NCBI GenBank assembly: GCA_009760855.2
Contig: WPIO01000056.1
Span: 2,392,501 to 2,425,000 of the forward strand
Length of the DNA stretch: 32,500 nucleotides
Origin: Cristatella mucedo
Taxonomy: Eukaryota > Bryozoa > Phylactolaemata > Cristatellidae
Direction: 5' to 3'
The translations under genes were made by a program, and so were the position numbers. Positions within the stretch are counted from its first letter, which is position 1. Every line of letters begins with the position of its first letter. Below, piece after piece: positions 27,142 to 32,500 of this stretch. Under the pieces are notes generated by a model that was given only the letters and a program-made list of their open reading frames with translations, was not told where the DNA came from and made no database searches.

Positions 27142-27295
27142 GAGGATTATAAGCAGAGGATTATTAACAGGGGACTATTAACATCGGATTATTAACAGAG
27201 GATTAGTAGCATAGGATTATTAACATCGGATTATTTACATAGGATCATTAGCATATACTTATTAGCATAAGATTATTAGCAGAGGATTATTAGGA
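27142..27295. repeat. 14-bp minisatellite, 11 copies
   Basis: Eleven consecutive 14-nt units of the form [ga/ta/tc]ggattattaaca with point changes only and no length variation (first gaggattataagca, last gaggattattagga). The two leading bases alternate among ga, ta and tc, suggesting multi-unit amplification. The AT-rich unit stands out from the GC-rich surroundings. Confidence 0.95.
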
Positions 27296-27417
27296 CGCGC
27301 CGGCCGAGTGTTGTGCCAGGTGGTCGGTTTTCTGGCCGGTCAATCTGCTTCTCGCGATGTGATGTATGAACCTCCAGGCTAAAAGAGTGACAAAAAAGAG
27401 AGAGAGAGTTGAACAGA

Positions 27418-27520
27418 AAGAGTGGGAGAGGATCGACCCACAGGATGCAGGACTCGAACCCACGATCCAGGTCGTGAAGAGCGAGCACCTTACCCCAGGT
27501 ACGCAGGGGGTAAGGTGCTA
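27418..27520 (-). mobile_element. tRNA-like SINE head, family B-like, minus strand
   Basis: gcaggactcgaacccacgat (27446) is a B-box complement and gagcaccttaccccaggtac (27482) an A-box-like complement. The minus-strand order ggtaaggtgctcg, then cacgac, then gtgggttcgagtcctgca resembles the head of the copy at 13.16 kb. Confidence 0.65.
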
Positions 27521-27579
27521 ACGTCGCGACATCTTCTGATACGACGATATTAAAAAGTTTAATCATGCTTCTTTTAGAG

Positions 27580-27880
27580 CACATTTTACGTGCCAAGAAA
27601 GAGATTAAGTTCTCCGTAGGCGCTATACATTACTATTATACAGTTTATTATACAGTTTATAATTATTATACAGTATTATTATTATTAAGCCAAAGAAATC
27701 ACTCGCTCCCCACAGCATTTGTTCTTTTTGTGTGTTCTATCTTTTGCAAACTTATTCATCCTGAAATTGTGCATATTCTCTCTAATTCAGGGAGTTCTCC
27801 CTTTCCATCACGTCTAAAGTTATTAGAAAGAGATTTATTTCTCTTATGCAGTTTCCGTATTAATAATAAGAGCAAAATAG
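27580..27880 (+). mobile_element. Two decayed LINE tails in tandem
   Basis: First a tail at 27588-27625 (cgtgccaagaaagagattaa, then ctccgtaggcgc) with a TTA microsatellite. Then a 3' UTR remnant (tgcaaacttattcatcctga at 27747, cf. ggcaaacttatgcgtgctga at 8177) ending in a second decayed hairpin (tattagaaagagatttattt, then ctcttatgc) and taataataag. The AT-rich 114-codon frame across it has no coding meaning. Confidence 0.65.
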
Positions 27881-28485
27881 TAACATGCGAAGAATCGACG
27901 TTGTTCTAGTACCGCTACGTTGATCCCGAACGCACGATGTGTGACTAAATAATGGGCTATTTTATAACTATAAAAATTGCAATATATAATCGGTAATCGT
28001 GGAGTGTAAAATCGGTCGGCAAGCCACGGGCTAGGATAAAACACTCTGTGCGCGTTTGAGGTTTTTATCTGCAGCAAGGCGTAGGCAATAGCACTGACAA
28101 GCTCCCCTCTAGGATATTCGGCCTCGGGCAGATTTACAAAAGGCCAAGGCCACAGCCGGAAGTGCGCTCGTCTGCCCGCGGCCGATCGCCTGCGTTAGCG
28201 CTCGCAGCGAACGCCACCAGCGCCGCCGCGACTGTCGCTCGCGCGGTCACGTGGTCGCGCGTGCAGACCGCGAGACTCGCGGTCGTGCCAACGAGCGAGC
28301 TGCTGCTGCAGCGCGCGTGGGAGGGCTGCTGAAGTACAAAAGAGCAAAGGCGGCGGCGGCCAGTCGGAGGGCGTACGCAGCGGCGGCGGCGGCGGCGGCG
28401 CATCTGGTCGCCGGCGCCGCCGCCGTCGACTGCCGTTCGCTGTCTGTGCCGCCGCCGGACGGACGGACGTTGCCGGGCCGGGCGG
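27881..28485. other. Region downstream of the minus-strand gene
   Basis: AT-rich to about 28130, then GC-rich. Would contain the 3' UTR of the minus-strand gene; no close AATAAA was found on that strand. Poly-Ala/Arg frames near 28370-28420 come from a GGC run. Confidence 0.4.
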
Positions 28486-28940
28486 CTAGCCCTTGGTCGG
28501 CTTCTTGCCTGCCGCGCTCTTCCGGCCTCTCGCCGAGGCGCTGCGGCGGCTTTTCGAGGAGGCGTCGTTCTCCGCCGCTTTCCGCGGCACGTACTCGACC
28601 CTCTTGCCTTGACATCGCGCCTGCAGTTCGCGCGCGCGCGCGCAGTCGGTGAGCGCCGCCGGATGGATGGCTGGCTGGCGACGCCTCGCGCAATGTTGTC
28701 GCCGCCTACTACGCTGCCGCGCGCTGTCAGAGAGGGGGCGCGCGCTGCGGCGGTGCGGCCTGGGCGCACGCGGCAGGGGCGCGGCGGGGGCGGAGGCGGA
28801 AGGCGGGGCCTCGCTGGGCCCCGCTCTGTCACCTGGTTGCACTGGCGGCACTTGTTCTCGTCCAGCATGAGGGCGGTGCCAAAGTCGCCGCGTCTGCACT
28901 CGCGGCAGTACCGCGTGCCGCACCAGCGGCACATGTACGT
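28486..28940 (-). CDS. Cys-rich probable zinc-binding protein, last two exons
   Basis: Two exons on the minus strand. Exon 28940-28833 (acceptor gctcctctgtag, donor AACCAG|GTGACA; 36 codons) encodes CRWCGTRYCRECRRGDF and ends KCRQCNQ. Exon 28620-28486 (acceptor gcgaactgcag) continues ARCQGKRVEYVPRK and a Lys/Ser/Arg tail to TAG (28488-28486). The join is in phase 0. The Cys pattern C-x2-C-x4-C-x2-C-x15-C-x2-C-x4-C crosses the splice junction, strong evidence that both exons belong together and for a zinc-knuckle or treble-clef-like fold. The basic tail could be a nuclear or microtubule-binding signal (inference). A TAG directly before the first exon shows the protein starts in an unidentified upstream exon, unless the Met at 28934 is used. 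Convergent with the CSPP1-like gene. Family not recognised. Confidence 0.72.
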
Positions 28941-29499
28941 CTACAGAGGAGCGGCGAGCGCTCGCTGACTCGACGCCGCCCATAGTAGCCAAGCGCCGAC
29001 CGGCCGCGATGGCCGCCGCAATGGCGGACGGAAGTTCCGTCGGCCGCCGCCGCCGTCGGCCGCCGGTGCCCTCCGAAGTTGAGCATCGAGAGCGGCGAGC
29101 GAGCGCAGCGGAAAGTCGTCGGCCGCACGGCGCCAGGCCAGCGCAGCCAGCGCAGCCAGCGCAGCCAGCGCAGCGTGCTCTGAGCGTCGATCGGCACGGC
29201 GAGCATCGATCGCACAGCGATTCCACTTGCTGATGTTTGTGTCCGAAATCAATAGCCTTCTCACTCCGACACACTGCGAGCGCAGCGCAATGAGCTGGCG
29301 TCTGCTCTCTCGTACGGCAAAACTTGACTGCAGAGTGATTGAAGACGCTTTTGAAGGCCGCGGATCCGGTGGTCACGCGTCGACGTGCGCCGAGCGACGA
29401 GTAAAGCGTACGCAGTATTCGGAGTGTGTTCATAGAGGTTAGCAAAGGTTAGCGGAGGTTAGCGGAGGTTAGTGGGAAACAATAATAAGAGCACTAAGA
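28941..29499. other. Region upstream of the Cys-rich exons
   Basis: GC-rich. Contains a 9-nt tandem repeat (gcgcagcca, about 29138-29172) and four 10-nt ggttagcgga-like units (29435-29474). A minus-strand frame from 29445 crosses it but ends up out of phase with the Cys-rich exon. The missing 5' exon(s) of that gene may lie here; none is convincing. Confidence 0.4.
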
Positions 29500-29575
29500 C
29501 ATTTTCGTATTACCTTAAGAGAGCCAATCTCTTTCTCAGCACTTTGCATATGGCCGCCGTAAAGAAAGCAATACT
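29500..29575 (-). mobile_element. Solitary decayed LINE/SINE tail
   Basis: accttaagagagccaatctc, then tttctcagcactttgcatat, is a diverged minus-strand tail hairpin. Confidence 0.6.
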
Positions 29576-29695
29576 TCAGGAAATACCGTGCCACGCTGAT
29601 AGAGGGCTCAAAGAATTTATTAAGATTTAGTAGAGTGCCAGCAGTTAATTCCGGTATCCGAACAAAGAATAAACACCTCTAAGAAAAAAGATTAT

Positions 29696-30052
29696 TTGTA
29701 CGATTGGCTTTTTATCATGCAACAGCGACATGCAATAAGCTTATGGTTTTTTGCTAAGCAGCTCCGTAGCACAGTATTTTTGTTAATATTATTCTTACAA
29801 TATTTATTAACAATTAGCCAAAGCGTTTTGGCTAATTGTTGTACTGCTAGTCCATTTCTGGGACGTGCTAAGATAGTTCCTATTCGCAAGGCTTTTACCT
29901 GTACTAGGAGCAGCATTGTTGCTGTACAGTTTGTGACTGACTCACTTTTGGCTCGCCTCAAAATCTCTGCGAAGTCAGCGCGAACCACCTTTTTTTCTAT
30001 TAATCGCTTCTACCGCTCTCTGCCGTCCTATAACCACGAGGCGCCACGTTAA
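29696..30052 (+). CDS. Unrecognised AT-rich open frame (low confidence)
   Basis: A 118-codon frame (about 20 N-terminal hydrophobic residues, then a basic C-terminal half with KISAKSARTTFFSINRFYR) in a locally AT-rich block bounded by GC-rich DNA. It crosses a perfect 14-bp-arm hairpin (29809-29840). It could be a remnant of an unidentified transposon or chance. No start context or splice sites to support it. Confidence 0.15.
   Translation: MYDWLFIMQQRHAISLWFFAKQLRSTVFLLILFLQYLLTISQSVLANCCTASPFLGRAKIVPIRKAFTCTRSSIVAVQFVTDSLLARLKISAKSARTTFFSINRFYRSLPSYNHEAPR
29809..29840. repeat. Perfect 14-bp-arm hairpin
   Basis: aacaattagccaaa (29809-29822) pairs with tttggctaattgtt (29827-29840) around gcgt. 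Confidence 0.9.
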
Positions 30053-30182
30053 TCTGCCCTTGCATTATGTGCGCTCAGCATCAGAAGCAACGATGTTAGA
30101 AAATGCACGGCACTAACCAGAAAACTACTCGTGGGGTTGATTAGAAATTTTGACCATGGTTTACGAGATTTAGAAGCTTGAT

Positions 30183-30471
<289 letters not shown>

Positions 30472-30587
30472 GCAACCGTTTCCATCTATCCCCTATCTTT
30501 CTCTCAGTTTCTCCCCCTCTCTTGCTTCCTTTATCTCCCCTCGCCCTTTCCCTTTTATCTCCCTTTAGCTCCACCTTTCTGTGTTAG

Positions 30588-30594
30588 CTCTCTT

Positions 30595-30678
<84 letters not shown>

Positions 30679-30700
30679 TCTCTGTCTCTCTCTCTCTCTC
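30588..30700. repeat. CT microsatellite
   Basis: A second (CT)n tract of about 110 nt separated from the first by pyrimidine-rich unique sequence. Together they form more than 500 nt of almost pure polypyrimidine. Confidence 0.97.
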
Positions 30701-30719
30701 AGCATCTCTCATCTCTCTA

Positions 30720-32335
30720 TCTCACTCTTGACCTGCGTTCGCCCGCCATTTCTCATAGTGCCACTCCCATTTTCGTCTGCTTCACCGCACGCCTCTCCTT
30801 CCCTGCCGCTCGCTCGCTCGCTGCTCTCTTGCAGCGCACTATTCACGCGAGCGAGCACTGTTACAGCGAGCACTGTTACGCCGCGGGGCCTGAGCGCGGG
30901 GCGCGTTCGAGTCCTTACCGTGTCGGTCGTCGGGCATCCCCAGCGGCACATGACGGCTGGCTGGACTGGCGTGCGCGACGACACCGCCCAGTAATCTCGC
31001 TCGCTAGCCGAGCAGCTCGGCTGGACTCTTCCGCTCGTCGGCGGCGACCGATGCTCGAAGCTTCGAAGCTCCGAACCGGAGCAGTCGCTCTGCGCGCCGC
31101 CTCCGCCGCCGCGGCCGCCGTAGGCCGAGCAGAGTGCCGCAGAGTGCCCGTCGCTTTGCTACGGCTCCGCCACCCGCTGGCTTCGCTCAGGCGCGTGCTC
31201 TCGCGCACCTGCGCGCCGACGCCGACGCCGGCGCTCTGCTGCCGCTGTTCGCTCGCTCGGATCCCCGCCGCTGCCCGGCGGCGCTGCGATCCGTGTGTGC
31301 GCGCACCGCCTGTGGCACCCAGTGGCACGCCGTGTTGTCACATCAAACACGGCGATACGCCGCTCACAAGGGACCCATTGAAGTGCCTCTCGTGCGGCTC
31401 ACTTAAGAGCATTTAACCGCGCTCGGCCGATCGCCGACTGTGCGGTGGCGGCGGCGGCAGCGGCGATTTGCCGCGCCGCGCATCGACCGCACCGTGACGA
31501 CGTGGGCGAGGGCGAGTGTGCGCGCCACCGCGGAGCTTCTCGACTCTTCGGAGGCCGCGCCTCCCCCCCCCCCGCAGGCGGGTGCGGCATGCCCTCCACG
31601 GCCCGTCAGCAGCGTGCCGTTGCGCGCACTCACGCGGGATCTTTCCCGAGCAGGCGTGGCGCCCACTACCGCGGCCGTCGAGGCTCGCTGTGGCGAAGGA
31701 GATCGCCGAGGCTGCGCGAAAACCAGTGCGGCGTCTGCGCCAGCAACCGGATGCAGACCTCGCGCGGCTCTTAAGCGCAGCGACGCGAGTGCAATCGTCG
31801 AGTTTGTGGAGCGTTTGCCTAGCGGCGCATGCGTAACGGTGGCTGCGCTCTTTGAGCGAGCGTAACGGTGATCAGAGGGCAGCGCGCTTCGCAGTCAGCT
31901 GACTGCGAAGCGCGCTGCTCTCTCTGGCTTCGGCTGCGACTCTTCGCAGCTTCGATGAGGCCGCGTGGTCTCCTCCTCGAAGCTGGCTGAACTCCGACTG
32001 GACGCGCTAGCGCAGACCAGAATTCCTCCGACATTTCGCAGAGCAGCGAGATGACGTAGCTACGATGGCGTAGATGACGTAGCGGCGACGAGCGGAGCGA
32101 CGATCCTCACATTTGTTCGCGATCAGGCTGAAGCGTTGCTAAGCGACCAATTGGCTGGCGCGCGCGACGCCTCTCCAGACCCGTCCCCGACCGGACGCGT
32201 CTCCAGCTCTACAGACGCTCGCATTGGGCTCGCCATGCGACAGATCTCTGAGCTCGAGGGGCGGCCTATCCTTTGCACGGCCTCCATAGCAGCAGCAGCC
32301 CCTGAGGACTCCGGGGACGAAGCTCGAGGCTGCGA
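30720..32335. other. GC-rich stretch with competing frames, no gene assigned
   Basis: Several plus frames of 100-140 codons overlap between 31440 and 31865. One (31516-31836) holds VAKEIAEAARKPVRRLRQQP and DADLARLLSAATR, which look somewhat protein-like. At 32210 an acceptor-like cagctctacag precedes DARIGLAMRQISELEGRPIL, then runs into the GA repeat. None can be tied to a family, and overlapping frames of similar length exist, so I annotate no gene. Confidence 0.35.
31879..31918. repeat. Perfect 40-bp palindrome without spacer
   Basis: gcagcgcgcttcgcagtcag is followed at once by its exact reverse complement, centred between 31898 and 31899. The symmetry stops sharply at both ends. Confidence 0.95.
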
Positions 32336-32336
32336 A

Positions 32337-32375
32337 CAGAGACAGAGACAGAGACAGAGAGAGAAAAAGAGAGAC

Positions 32376-32471
<96 letters not shown>

Positions 32472-32500
32472 TGAGAAAGAGAGAGAGAGAGAGAAAGAGA
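32337..32500. repeat. GA microsatellite reaching the window end
   Basis: (GA)n with gaca and gaaa interruptions over at least 164 nt; it continues beyond the window. Confidence 0.97.

Noticed and set aside
27142-27295. CRISPR-like regular repeat spacing
   Set aside because: Units are contiguous 14-mers with no spacers, in an animal-type genome; it is a minisatellite.
28134-28832. The 266-codon minus frame starting at MCRWC treated as one uninterrupted exon
   Set aside because: After KCRQCNQ there is a consensus donor, and the frame turns into Arg/Pro/Ala filler. Joining to 28620 restores a regular Cys spacing and a sensible end.

Overview
The window looks like nuclear DNA of an animal, most likely an aquatic invertebrate. 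Coding information is cut into short exons with GT-AG boundaries. The transposons are non-LTR retrotransposons of the CR1/L2 type and tRNA-headed SINEs. One gene resembles the ciliary and centrosomal protein CSPP1. Much of the sequence is GC-rich without CpG loss, which argues against a heavily methylated vertebrate genome. Species cannot be named from sequence alone. There are no bacterial operons, CRISPR arrays, or complete rRNA or tRNA genes.

Layout. 1-2.27 kb is CpG-rich with no gene I can support. 2.27-3.09 kb is a heavily decayed LINE 3' half. 3.1-7.18 kb is mostly empty, with a 17-bp minisatellite, one SINE and a long hairpin. 7.19-9.64 kb is a cluster of LINE fragments in both orientations around a well preserved reverse-transcriptase copy. 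9.64-12.1 kb holds an old LINE 3' fragment and a second SINE family. 12.1-15.5 kb has two candidate upstream exons, a 700-bp CCGCCGCTG-type repeat and a SINE. 15.5-26.04 kb is a plus-strand, multi-exon CSPP1-like gene. 26.0-28.4 kb holds SINE and LINE tails and a 14-bp minisatellite. 28.49-28.94 kb holds the last two exons of a convergent minus-strand gene for a small Cys-rich, probably zinc-binding protein that I cannot name. 29.0-32.5 kb is GC-rich filler plus long CT/GA microsatellites.

The main result is gene structure that simple ATG-to-stop reading misses. From 19769 to the stop at 26038, seven short exons join with matching reading phase. They run from a PFGRPGAGAPL motif, through a coiled coil, to a second LWGRPGGGAP motif and a 21-residue terminal exon. 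Upstream, exons at 15504-15615, 15805-15907/15970 and 16292-16557 carry a coiled coil, a Pro-rich linker and an SPEDIFSAYKEEL segment in CSPP1 order. The last of these runs directly into the 3' tail of a young LINE copy, with no splice donor between them, so the gene may be interrupted in this haplotype.

The LINE and the first SINE family share a 3' hairpin tail, which implies that the SINE is copied by the LINE machinery. I found no undescribed defence or metabolic system. The notable items are the interrupted ciliary gene, the paired GRPGxGAP motifs, the unnamed Cys-rich protein, the SINE/LINE tail pair, and several long perfect hairpins.
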